23,750 nucleotides of DNA, from positions 1 to 23,750 of the forward strand of contig JBBSGR010000025.1 in NCBI GenBank assembly GCA_038253945.1, given 5' to 3'. How positions within the stretch are numbered: the first letter of the stretch is position 1; every line of letters starts with the position of its first letter. The notes below the pieces were generated by a model. The model searched no databases. It saw nothing but the letters and a program-made list of their open reading frames with translations, and had not been told where the DNA came from. Below are positions 6,941-14,473 of this stretch, piece by piece. Source of the DNA: JBBRYW01 sp038253945 (GTDB lineage: Bacteria > Actinomycetota > Thermoleophilia > Gaiellales > Gaiellaceae). Made by a program: the position numbers and the translations under genes.

Positions 6941-7795
6941 CCGCTCTCGATTGCCTTCACAGCCGGCGGACTGGCGGTTGTCAATCCCTGCAATTTCCCG
7001 CTGCTGCCTGCGTTTCTCTCCTTCTATCTCGGCGCTGACGAGCAGCAGCTGCCGAGTGCTCCGACCCGGATTCTTCAGGGCCTCGTGGTCGGTGCGCTCG
7101 TCGCGGCCGGCTTTCTCGGGGTCTTCGCCCTGGTCGGGCTGCCGCTCAGCTTCGGGATCGGCGCGATCGCTGACGCCGTTCCCTGGGTCGGTCTTGCGAC
7201 CGGCGCGGCGCTCGTCCTCGCCGGCCTCTTCGCTCTGGCGGGAGGCGAGATGCGGCTTCGATTCTCGCTGCAGATGCGGCCCCGCCGCGAGCGGCGCTTC
7301 AGCGCGATGCTGTTCTTCGGCGTCGGCTACGGCGCCGCCTCGCTCGGCTGCACGCTGCCGATTTTTCTCGCCCTCGTCGGCGCCTCACTTGGCGCCGAGA
7401 AGCTGACGATCTTCCTGGCGTACGGCACCGGCATGGCGCTCGTGCTGATGGCACTCGGAGTCGCGGTCGCCTGCGCCCGCGAAGGCATCGCGCGGACGCT
7501 TCGGCCGCTGCTCCCCCACGTCGGCCGCCTCGCCGGAGCCCTGCTGACCGTCTCCGGCGCCTACCTCGTCTACTACTGGGCGCGACTCCGCTTCGGCAAC
7601 GGCCTCACGCTCGCTGACGACCCGATCGTCGGCCTCGCCGCTCGCTACTCCAGCCAGCTCGAGAGCTTTGCCCGTCAGCACGGGACACCGCTCGTCACTG
7701 CGGCCGGGGTGATCGTCACGCTCGCGCTCGCAACAGGAATGCTGCGCCTGCGGCGCCGTCGGCCGACGGCAACCGGGGACCTTGCCCGCCGATGA
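6881..7795 (+). CDS. CcdA/DsbD-like membrane electron carrier
   Basis: There are up to 304 residues and about six or seven membrane segments. Two Cys sit in the family motifs: AVVNPCNFPLLPAFLSFYLG (Cys37, first helix) and GYGAASLGCTLPIFLAL (Cys157). Proteins of this family pass electrons from cytoplasmic thioredoxin across the membrane to exported thioredoxin-like proteins. The next gene, overlapping by ATGA, encodes such a protein, so it is the likely electron acceptor. The start is unclear: ATG 6881 is the only ordinary start codon, but the first 19 residues (MGKTKYHNRRICDTR...) look unlike the family and overlap the promoter. Similar carriers occur in mercury-resistance clusters, so a direct role in metal transport is an alternative. 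Confidence 0.85.
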   Translation: MGKTKYHNRRICDTRSINSVPLSIAFTAGGLAVVNPCNFPLLPAFLSFYLGADEQQLPSAPTRILQGLVVGALVAAGFLGVFALVGLPLSFGIGAIADAVPWVGLATGAALVLAGLFALAGGEMRLRFSLQMRPRRERRFSAMLFFGVGYGAASLGCTLPIFLALVGASLGAEKLTIFLAYGTGMALVLMALGVAVACAREGIARTLRPLLPHVGRLAGALLTVSGAYLVYYWARLRFGNGLTLADDPIVGLAARYSSQLESFARQHGTPLVTAAGVIVTLALATGMLRLRRRRPTATGDLARR

Positions 7796-8358
7796 AGCGA
7801 GCCGCTTTCCTCCTCATCTGCACAGCAGCTCTTCTTCTCGCCGGCTGCGGCGGCGGCGCCCACACCCGCTCGCCCGGCGCGGTCTCCACGAGCGACGCCG
7901 TCCGAGAGCTGACGAGCATCGGGCAGTTGCGGGCGGCGTTCGACGCGCATCAGGGCCTGCCGCGCCTGATCGTGCTGCTCTCGCCAACCTGACCCACCTG
8001 TCGCATCGGGGCCAGTTGGGTCCGACAGCACGTCCTCAAGGATCACCCGCACGGCAAGCTCCGGATGATCGTCCTCTGGGAGCCGATGTACCCCGGCGAC
8101 GCGCGAAGCGACATCCCAGCGGCCATGTTCGACGATCCCCGCGTGACCAGCTTCTGGGATCCGCACGAGATCTCCGGCACCTGGTTCGGCAACCGCACCA
8201 TCGGCAGCCTGACCGGCGGAATCATCTGGGACGCCTACTACGCCTTCACCGGGTCAGCCCACTGGGGCGACGCCCCCGATCACGTCGTCGCCTCAGGCAG
8301 CGACATCATTGGCAGCGTCGACGCACTCCAGCGCTCGTTCGTGCCGCTACTGCGTTAG
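7792..8358 (+). CDS. Thioredoxin-like lipoprotein, predicted selenoprotein (UxxC; TGA at 7990-7992 read as Sec)
   Basis: The frame encodes 188 residues if TGA at 7990-7992 is read as selenocysteine. Residues 1-19 are a lipoprotein signal (LLLAGC, lipidated Cys19). The core reads GLPRLIVLLSPT-U67-PTC70-RIGASWV, so the TGA replaces the first Cys of a CxxC redox motif at the end of a strand, where a thioredoxin fold has it. The frame stays open for 122 more codons with conserved-looking sequence (LRMIVLWEPMYPGD, DDPRVTSFWDPHEISGTWF, GSDIIGSVDALQRSFVPLLR) to TAG at 8356-8358. A SECIS-like hairpin follows the TGA. It overlaps the CcdA-like gene by ATGA, which fits a partner kept reduced outside the membrane. 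If the TGA were a true stop, only a 66-residue stub without an active site would be made. Confidence 0.8.
7998..8028 (+). promoter_or_regulatory. SECIS-like hairpin after the thioredoxin-like TGA
   Basis: CTGTCG (7998-8003) pairs with CGACAG (8023-8028). Inside, GGCC (8010-8013) pairs with GGTC (8019-8022, one G-U) around the loop AGTTG (8014-8018), leaving a 6-base bulge on the left. The stem starts 5 bases after the TGA and the apical loop lies 22-26 bases after it, with G as its second base. This fits the spacing and loop rules of bacterial SECIS elements. Confidence 0.6.
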
Positions 8359-8624
8359 GCGGCGAACCGCTGTGCGGCCTGAACGCGCGCCTTGGCGGCC
8401 TCGGCCTCGCGATCCTTTGGCGGCGCTGAGGTCACGAGCTCGGCGAGCAGCCGCGCTGAAGTTGCCGCGACGGCGTCGACGGCCTGCTCGAACGCCTCCG
8501 CGTTCGCGAGCGAGGGCTTGGTGAAGCCGCTGATCTTGCGGACGTACTGAAGCGCTGCCGCGCGAACCTCTTCCTCCGTTGCGGGCGGTTCGAAGTTGTG
8601 CAGGGTGCGGATGTTGCGGCACAT
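8355..8624 (-). CDS. DUF2277 family protein
   Basis: The protein has 89 residues and begins MCRNIRTLHNFEPPATEEEV, followed by ALQYVRKISGFTKPS and LVTSAPPKDREAEAAKARVQ. These are the hallmark segments of DUF2277, a small, mostly helical family common in Actinobacteria and without a known function. The length is typical. ATG 8624 is preceded closely by GGAG. Its stop overlaps the stop of the convergent selenoprotein by two bases, so there is no room for a terminator between them. Confidence 0.92.
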   Translation of the reverse strand: MCRNIRTLHNFEPPATEEEVRAAALQYVRKISGFTKPSLANAEAFEQAVDAVAATSARLLAELVTSAPPKDREAEAAKARVQAAQRFAA

Positions 8625-8694
8625 ACTCCGATGCTACACCCCCGATGTGGGCCTCAGACGTCGGCGCGTTGTGCAGGGGGCCCGCTCACGTTGA

Positions 8695-9681
8695 TCAGCG
8701 GTGGAAGGGAATCAGTGGGAGCTCGTGCCCGATCGGGACATCGGTCGTCTTGCCGCCTCCGCTGCGCGACCGATCGGAGATGGTCACTTGCGGCTCGCCG
8801 GACTGCCAGCTGATCGTGCGTTCGCTGCCATCCGGCAGGCGCACCGACCAGCTGCCTCCGTCGGGGGTGACAGGAAGCGTGCCGTTGTATTCGCCGATCC
8901 GCACGAGCCCGTACTTTTCGGCCGCGCCGGCCGGCAAGCGCTCGAGCAGTGGATCGCCCGGCTGGGAGACGCCGCCGACGTAGGTCTCGTTGAAGGTCGG
9001 GAAGATGCTGACTCGCTCTCCGCTGGGAAGGTCGAACGTGACGGCCTTCTCGAGTGTCCGCGCATGCGGATCGAGCGAGCCCGGGATGAGCGGCACGACG
9101 TCGCCGGCATGCAAGGAGGTGGTCGTCGTCGTCTTGCCGTCCCGCCGGTCGGAAGCGACGATGCTGCCGTCTGCTCGCCTCCAGACGATGGTTCGCCGAC
9201 CGCCACCCGGCAGGTCGACCGTCCAGGTACCGCCAGTCCACTTGCCGGATGCGTCCGTCGTCGGCTCCAACCTGCCATAGACCACCCGCCCGGGGAGAAC
9301 CGGCTCGGCCGGCATGATCGGCTCGGCCGGCACGATGTTCACGGCTTGGCCGGTGGGCAAGATGAAGCTGACGCCCATCGACGGCAGGATCTGAATCTGG
9401 AGATGGGTGCCGTGCTGGTTGGTGCAGTGACCGGTTCCGTCGCAGAGCGCCCAGGAGTCATTCGTGACGGTGGTGGCCTGTCTGGCGATGTCGGCGGGCG
9501 TGAGATCCGTGCCCGACCACAGGGCATGCGCTGCGAAGGCGCCCCCCGCGAGGACGGCGGTGGCGGCGGCGACCGCTGCCGCGACGAGGTGCTGGTGTCG
9601 GCGGTGCAGTCTGCGGTGAGCGGCTGCATGTAGGTCGCTCTTGAGCCCGGAAATGAAGATTTCGATCGCGTGGTCTTCCAT
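8695..9681 (-). CDS. Single-pass membrane protein paired with an ECF sigma factor; four beta repeats
   Basis: From ATG 9681 the protein has 328 residues. About 30 basic cytoplasmic residues (DHAIEIFISGLKSDLHAA, then HRRLHRRHQH) precede one membrane helix (residues 32-52). The outer part repeats a beta unit of the form xFxLPxGxxxxI at 103 (VSFILPTGQAVNIVP), 152 (TWTVDLPGGGRRTIVW), 213 (VTFDLPSGERVSIFP) and 277 (SWSVRLPDGSERTISW). It is arranged A-B-A-B, and each pair ends in PLIP. A CDGTGHC motif lies at 80-86. Position and topology suggest an anti-sigma factor or surface sensor, but the N-terminus lacks a zinc anti-sigma motif. The start is set by GGAGG 10 bases upstream and lies 2 bases after the sigma stop; the longer frame up to 9765 overlaps the sigma gene. 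Confidence 0.75.
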   Translation of the reverse strand: MEDHAIEIFISGLKSDLHAAAHRRLHRRHQHLVAAAVAAATAVLAGGAFAAHALWSGTDLTPADIARQATTVTNDSWALCDGTGHCTNQHGTHLQIQILPSMGVSFILPTGQAVNIVPAEPIMPAEPVLPGRVVYGRLEPTTDASGKWTGGTWTVDLPGGGRRTIVWRRADGSIVASDRRDGKTTTTTSLHAGDVVPLIPGSLDPHARTLEKAVTFDLPSGERVSIFPTFNETYVGGVSQPGDPLLERLPAGAAEKYGLVRIGEYNGTLPVTPDGGSWSVRLPDGSERTISWQSGEPQVTISDRSRSGGGKTTDVPIGHELPLIPFHR

Positions 9682-9683
9682 GG

Positions 9684-10250
9684 TCAGATCGCCTCCTCTG
9701 AAAGGTGCTCGCGCAAAATGCGGAGCGCGCGGGAAACACGCGTGCGCGCCGCGCCTGGAGTGCAAGCGAGGCGCGCGCCGATCTCGTCGTAGGAAAGCTC
9801 GTCGATCACGCGCAGGCGGACCGCCTCGCGTTGCTCGCCGGGCAGGGACGTGAACTCTGCTGCGACGAGCTCCCGAAGAAGCTCCGAACTGACGCGCTCT
9901 TCGACCGCGGCGAACTCTTCCTCATAGCTCGTCGGCATCCGGAGGCGGTGCCGCGCTCTCGTCTCGAGACGGCCCTTTGTCCGGTGTCGCACGAGCAATC
10001 GGCGTGCGATGCGGTAGAGCCAGGCGCGCGCCGAGCCGGTGCTATCGCCGCGGAAGCGGGACATAGATCGCAGCGCCTGCGCGAACGTCTCCGCGGTTAG
10101 CTCCGCGGCGACGGCAGCGTCGAGTGTCTCGCCGCTCAACCAGCCGAAGAGCCTGCGGACGTGGCGATCGTAGAAGGCGCAGAATGCATCCGGATCGCGT
10201 CGAGCCCGCCGCAGCAGCTCCTCGTCACTATGCGTGCGGTACTCGGCCAT
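9684..10250 (-). CDS. ECF-type RNA polymerase sigma factor
   Basis: The protein has 188 residues. Region 2 covers about residues 20-95 (AFCAFYDRHVRRLFGWL, AELTAETFAQALRSMSRFRG, ARAWLYRIARRLLVRH), and region 4 covers about 125-185 (TSLPGEQREAVRLRVIDELSYDEIGARLACTPGAARTRVSRAL). The length and absence of regions 1 and 3 are typical of extracytoplasmic-function sigma factors, which direct RNA polymerase to small stress regulons. It is followed at once by the membrane protein ending at 8695, its likely regulator. ATG 10250 has only a weak GAG upstream. Its target promoter cannot be read from this window. Confidence 0.92.
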   Translation of the reverse strand: MAEYRTHSDEELLRRARRDPDAFCAFYDRHVRRLFGWLSGETLDAAVAAELTAETFAQALRSMSRFRGDSTGSARAWLYRIARRLLVRHRTKGRLETRARHRLRMPTSYEEEFAAVEERVSSELLRELVAAEFTSLPGEQREAVRLRVIDELSYDEIGARLACTPGAARTRVSRALRILREHLSEEAI

Positions 10251-10397
10251 CTCGTTAACAAGTGCCGTCTACCGGCAAAGTGTGTCTGCGCAGGTCGGGT
10301 AGCCTCGAGCTCGGCAGGTCGATCCGACGCACTTCGGCCGCCGGTCTCGCGCTGCTCAGCATCCCGCGACGGCGGGAAGATACAGTTGCGGCCTCTT

Positions 10398-11225
10398 ATG
10401 ACGGCACGCATGAACCGTCTCTTCGCCGCGGACGGCAAGTGCTTCGACCTCGCCGTCGACCATGGCTTCTTCGGCGAGCGCGCCCTCCTCGCCGGGATCG
10501 AGAACATGGAGCGCGCCGTGCTGACGCTGGTCGACGCCGGCCCGGACGCGATCCAGCTCTCGCCCGGCCAGGCGCCATTTCTGCAACGCATCCCCGGCCC
10601 TGCCAAGCCCGCGCTCGTCCTCCGCACCGACTTCGCCAACGTCTACGGTCCAGAGCCCCCCTCCTACTTGTTTGCGGAGATGATCGAGAACGCCGTCGGT
10701 CAGGCGCTCAGGCTCGACGCCGCCTGCGTCGTCGCCAACATCCTGCTGATCCCGGATCAGCCCGAGCTCCACCGGCAGTGCGTGCGCAACGTGACCGCAC
10801 TGCGCGCCGCCTGCGACCCCGTCGGCATGCCGCTGATGGTCGAGCCCCTGGCGATGCAGTCGGGCGGCTCGGGCTACGCCGTCGACGGCGACATCGACAA
10901 GATCGTGCCGCTCGTTCGACACGCGGCAGAGCTCGGCGCCGACATCATCAAGGCCGACCCGACCGACGACCTCGAGGAGTATCACGCCGTGATCGAGGCG
11001 GCGAGCGGGCGCCCGGTGCTGCCACGCGGCGGCGGCCGAGTTCCCGAAGAGGAGGTACTTAGCCGGACCGAGGTGCTGATGCGCCAGGGCGCGGCCGGGA
11101 TCGTGTACGGCCGCAACGTGATCCAGCACGAGAGCCCGGTCGCGATGACGCGCGCACTGATGACGATCGTCCACGAGGGCGCAACGGCCGAGGAGGCCCT
11201 CGGGCTCCTCGGCGCACGTGTCTAG
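10398..11225 (+). CDS. Class I aldolase, DhnA/FbaB-LacD type
   Basis: The protein has 275 residues and a TIM-barrel pattern. Visible elements are CFDLAVDHGFFGE at 15-27, MVEPLAMQSGG in the middle, GADIIKADPTDD with the predicted Schiff-base Lys185, and the phosphate-binding end GAAGIVYGRNVIQHESP. These place it among class I aldolases of the DhnA/DeoC/LacD group, which split phosphorylated ketoses or deoxy sugars. The substrate is not evident; the neighbouring kinase, isomerase and dehydrogenase suggest it cleaves the phosphorylated intermediate of this locus. ATG 10398 has no ribosome site, and TACAGT (10381-10386) could be a -10 giving a very short leader. ATG 10410 is an alternative. Its end overlaps the dehydrogenase start by 8 bases. 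Confidence 0.87.
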   Translation: MTARMNRLFAADGKCFDLAVDHGFFGERALLAGIENMERAVLTLVDAGPDAIQLSPGQAPFLQRIPGPAKPALVLRTDFANVYGPEPPSYLFAEMIENAVGQALRLDAACVVANILLIPDQPELHRQCVRNVTALRAACDPVGMPLMVEPLAMQSGGSGYAVDGDIDKIVPLVRHAAELGADIIKADPTDDLEEYHAVIEAASGRPVLPRGGGRVPEEEVLSRTEVLMRQGAAGIVYGRNVIQHESPVAMTRALMTIVHEGATAEEALGLLGARV

Positions 11226-12363
11226 AACCGTTCGGTTCGGGCTGATCGGCGGCGGGCTGATGGGCCGCGAGTTCGCGAGTGCCGCGGCACGCTGGGTGCA
11301 CCTCGCCGACATCGGCGTCCGGCCCGAGCTCGCCGTCGTCTGCGACGTCAACCCGGACGTGCTCGCCTGGTACGAGCGGCTCAATCCCCTGCCCCGGCTC
11401 GTCTTCGACTACGAGGAGCTCCTCGCCGACGACTCGGTCGAGGCCGTCTACTGCGCCGTCCCGCACAACCTGCACGAGGAGCTCTACACCGCGATCCTCC
11501 GTGCCGGCAAGCACCTCGTCGGCGAGAAGCCCTTCGGAATCGACCGCGACGCCAACGAGGCGATTCTCGCCGAGGCCGCGCGGCACCCCGAGCTGCTCGT
11601 CCGTTGCTCGTCCGAGCTCCCCTTCTACCCCGGCGGGCAGGAGGTTGCACGCTGGATTCGCCAGCGGCGATTCGGCCGCGTGCTCGACGTCCGCTCGCTC
11701 TTCCTCCACTCGAGCGACCTCGACCCCTCGAAGCCAATCAACTGGAAGCGCCGCGCCGCGTTCAACGGCGAATACGGCTGCATGGGTGACCTTGGCATGC
11801 ACCCCATGCACCTCCCGCTGCGCGCCGGTTGGGCGCCGCGGAATGTGCGCGCGATCCTCTCCAACGTCGTCGTCGAGCGGCCAGACCCGACGGGCGGCAT
11901 GGCGCCCTGCGACACGTGGGACAACGCCGTTCTGCTCTGCGAGGCAGGAGACGCGGAAAAACTCTTCCCGCTGCGGATCGAGACGAAGCGGATCGCGCCC
12001 GGCGAGACGAACACGTGGACAATCGAGATCGACGGCACGAAGGGCTCGATCGCCTACACGACCAAGCAGCCGAAGACTCTCCGCTGGATGGAGTACGAGC
12101 CGGGCGCCCGCCAGGCCTGGCAGGCGGTCGACCTCGGCTCCGAGTCGGCCTACCCGACCATCACCGGCACGATCTTCGAGTTCGGCTTCTCGGATGCCAT
12201 CCTCCAGATGTGGGCTGCCTTCCTCGACGAGCTCGCCCACGGTCGCGACGGGATGCGGCAGCCCTTCCACTGCGCGACGCCAGAGGAAGCGGCCGCGACC
12301 CATCGGCTCTTCACCGCCGCGCTCCGTTCGCAGGCGGAAGGGGCGGTGGTGGCGGTCGACTGA
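11218..12363 (+). CDS. Gfo/Idh/MocA family NAD(P)-dependent sugar dehydrogenase
   Basis: The protein has 381 residues. The Rossmann domain starts FGLIGGGLMGREF, continues with strand ELAVVCDVNP and YCAVPHNLHEELYTAI, and has the diagnostic HLVGEKPFGIDRDAN, whose Lys is part of the EKP motif. The C-terminal alpha/beta domain includes YGCMGDLGMHPMHLPLR, with the Asp and His that position substrate in the family. It oxidises or reduces a sugar, inositol or sugar acid. The GTG start at 11218 overlaps the aldolase stop by 8 bases, implying translational coupling and a shared pathway. It converges on the binding-protein gene across a strong hairpin. Confidence 0.92.
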   Translation: MSRTVRFGLIGGGLMGREFASAAARWVHLADIGVRPELAVVCDVNPDVLAWYERLNPLPRLVFDYEELLADDSVEAVYCAVPHNLHEELYTAILRAGKHLVGEKPFGIDRDANEAILAEAARHPELLVRCSSELPFYPGGQEVARWIRQRRFGRVLDVRSLFLHSSDLDPSKPINWKRRAAFNGEYGCMGDLGMHPMHLPLRAGWAPRNVRAILSNVVVERPDPTGGMAPCDTWDNAVLLCEAGDAEKLFPLRIETKRIAPGETNTWTIEIDGTKGSIAYTTKQPKTLRWMEYEPGARQAWQAVDLGSESAYPTITGTIFEFGFSDAILQMWAAFLDELAHGRDGMRQPFHCATPEEAAATHRLFTAALRSQAEGAVVAVD

Positions 12364-12366
12364 GCC

Positions 12367-12397
12367 GGCGGACGGCGCCGCGAGGGCGCCGCCCGCC
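12367..12397. terminator. Bidirectional GC-rich terminator hairpin
   Basis: A 13-bp stem with one A-C mismatch (12367-12379 with 12385-12397) encloses the 5-base loop GCGAG. It starts 4 bases after the dehydrogenase stop and 12 bases from the convergent binding-protein stop. There is no T-tract, which is common for terminators in high-GC actinobacteria. Confidence 0.7.
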
Positions 12398-12408
12398 CGG
12401 GACTCAGC

Positions 12409-13374
12409 TCAGCACTTCGACTTGTAGAGGTACTTGGAGACGGCGGGCTGCTTGATGTTCGCCTTCGTGACGATCACGAGCCCCGTCTGGATCTTGCCCT
12501 TCACCTTCTTGCCGGTGAGCGCATTCACGGCCTGCTGCACCGCCTGGTAGCCGATGTCGTACGGCTTCTGCGCGACGAGCGCCTGCGTCAGTCCCTGCTT
12601 CAGCTGTTGCACCTGGGCGGGACCGGCGTCGAAGCCGACGATCTTCACCTGCTTCTGCTTCCCGGCATTCCGGACGCCGGTCGCGGCGCCCTCGGCGGAG
12701 AACAGGTTCGCGCCGAAGATGCCGTTCAGCTTCGGGTGAGCGGCGAGCTGGGCGGACGTGATCGACGCCGCCTTGCCGGGGTCGTCGTCGTCGAAGCGCG
12801 TCCCAAGGTACTTGACCTTCGAGTACGTCTTGCTTTGCAGCTCGAAGCCCTTCTGCCGCTGGTCGGTCGTCGAGATCCCCGGCTTCACGTTCATGACGAA
12901 CCACTCGCCCTGCTTGCCCGTCAGTCCGGCCAGGGCGACTGCGGCCTTGCGCCCACCGAGGATGTTGTTCGAGGCGATCTTCGAGATCGAGATCGAGGCA
13001 TTGGTGACGTGGGTGTCCACCTCGATGATCTTGATCCCGCTCGCCTTCGCCTGCTTCATCGGCGCGATCAGGGCCTTCGTATCCGTCGGCGCCATCATGA
13101 TCACGTCCGGCTTCCTCGCCGCGATCCCGTTCAGGATCGGGATCTGGAGTGAGGCGTCGAACTTTTGCGGGCCCTGGACGTCGAGCTTCACGTTCCCGAG
13201 CTTGGCCGCGGCTGCCTTCGCGCCGCACGCCATCGAGACGTAGAATTCGTCGCCGCGCACGCCCTGGAGCAGGGTGAGCTTGTACGTCTTCTGGCTCTTG
13301 CCGTAGCCCGCCGTAGCGGCGAGCCCGGCGAGCGCCCCGAAAATGAGCAGAATCGCAATGACTTTCCTCTTCAC
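12409..13374 (-). CDS. Sugar ABC transporter substrate-binding protein (RbsB type)
   Basis: The protein has 321 residues. It has an N-terminal signal (MKRKVIAILLIFGALAGLAATAG), then YKLTLLQGVRGDEFYVSMACG, the hinge-region sequence KPDVIMMAPTD, IKIIEVDTHV and KIVGFDAGPAQVQQLKQG, as in periplasmic-binding-protein family 4 (ribose/galactose/xylose type). Unusually for a monoderm relative it has no lipobox Cys, so it may be released or held another way; the last residue is Cys (KSKC). GTG 13374 is supported by GGGAG a few bases upstream. It follows the permease after a 64-base gap and is the last gene of the operon, so it may have its own expression level. Confidence 0.92.
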   Translation of the reverse strand: MKRKVIAILLIFGALAGLAATAGYGKSQKTYKLTLLQGVRGDEFYVSMACGAKAAAAKLGNVKLDVQGPQKFDASLQIPILNGIAARKPDVIMMAPTDTKALIAPMKQAKASGIKIIEVDTHVTNASISISKIASNNILGGRKAAVALAGLTGKQGEWFVMNVKPGISTTDQRQKGFELQSKTYSKVKYLGTRFDDDDPGKAASITSAQLAAHPKLNGIFGANLFSAEGAATGVRNAGKQKQVKIVGFDAGPAQVQQLKQGLTQALVAQKPYDIGYQAVQQAVNALTGKKVKGKIQTGLVIVTKANIKQPAVSKYLYKSKC

Positions 13375-13438
13375 GTCGTCTCCCTTTCCATCGGATTGCG
13401 GTTACGACCTGGCTTAGCTCACTCCATGTGAACCCCCT

Positions 13439-14473
13439 TCACCCCTGCGCGCGCGCCCTGCGCTTGAGCTGGTCGAGATAGACGGCCGCGATCAGCACGG
13501 CGCCGACGGCGACCTCCTGCCAGTACGGCTGGACGCTCAAGATGATGAAGCCGTTCTGGAGTACGACCGGAATGAAGACGCCGACGACCGAGCCGACAAT
13601 CGTGCCGATGCCGCCGAAGAGGCTCGTGCCGCCGATCACGACCGCCGCAATCGCCTGGAGGTTGTCCGTCGAGTGCCCGCCGATCGTCGTCGTCGAGAAG
13701 CGCGCGAGCGAGAGGAAACCGGCCAGCCCCGAGAGCATCCCCGAGATCGCGTACACCTTGATCAGATGCTGCTCGGTCTTCACGCCGACGCGCCGGGCCG
13801 CCTCGGCGTTCGAGCCGACGGCGTACGTGTAGCGGCCGAACCGCGTCAGCGCGAGCGCGATCGCGGCGACGACGGTGACGAGGGCCGCGATCAAGACGAG
13901 GTACGGGATCTGTCCCCAGAGGCGGCCGATTCCGATCGAGTCGGTCAGCTTCAGCGGAACGCTTCTGATGTTCACGTCCGTGATCAGCAGCCCGGCGCCC
14001 TCGGCCATGCCGAGCGTGCCGAGCGTGACGATCAGCGGCGTCACGCGCGAGCGCGTGATCACGATCCCGTTCAGGAGCCCCCAGCCGAGCCCGGCGACGA
14101 GCGCGACGGCGAGGCCGAGCAGCACGGTGCCGTATCCGTTCCCGCCCTGGGCTTCCATCGCCTTGCCCGCGACGATGCTCGCGAACACGAGCACCGCCCC
14201 GACGGAGAGGTCGATGCCGCCGGTGATGATCACGAAGGTCATGCCGACGGCGATCACGAGCAGGCTCGACGCGTCGACGGCCATGTTGCGGAAGTTGTCG
14301 ACCGTGGCGAACTCGGCCGGCTTGAGGATGGCGAAGACGCCGATCATGCCAAGGAGGACCACGAAGATCCACGCCGTCTGCGCCTCCAGGAGCCAGCGCA
14401 CGCTTCGGGGCAACCGCCGCGCCTCGGCCGGCGGCGCGCCCTGGGTGGCAGCTGCTTGCTCGAGGTCGCTCAT
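13439..14473 (-). CDS. Sugar ABC transporter permease (RbsC type)
   Basis: The protein has 344 residues and eight to ten membrane helices. It carries the family signature VIAVGMTFVIITGGIDLSVG near 75-93, RSRVTPLIVTLGTLGMAEG, GRYTYAVGSNAEAARRVGV (the loop that contacts the ATPase) and IGGTSLFGGIGTIVGSVVG. It forms the membrane channel with the ATPase encoded just upstream. ATG 14473 overlaps the ATPase stop (ATGA). Confidence 0.94.
   Translation of the reverse strand: MSDLEQAAATQGAPPAEARRLPRSVRWLLEAQTAWIFVVLLGMIGVFAILKPAEFATVDNFRNMAVDASSLLVIAVGMTFVIITGGIDLSVGAVLVFASIVAGKAMEAQGGNGYGTVLLGLAVALVAGLGWGLLNGIVITRSRVTPLIVTLGTLGMAEGAGLLITDVNIRSVPLKLTDSIGIGRLWGQIPYLVLIAALVTVVAAIALALTRFGRYTYAVGSNAEAARRVGVKTEQHLIKVYAISGMLSGLAGFLSLARFSTTTIGGHSTDNLQAIAAVVIGGTSLFGGIGTIVGSVVGVFIPVVLQNGFIILSVQPYWQEVAVGAVLIAAVYLDQLKRRARAQG

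Noticed and set aside
8065..8358. A separate gene starting at ATG 8065 after the lipoprotein stub
   Set aside because: The frame continues without a break from the TGA at 7992, with motif residues PTCRIGASW immediately after it and no ribosome site before 8065. One selenocysteine reading explains both halves.
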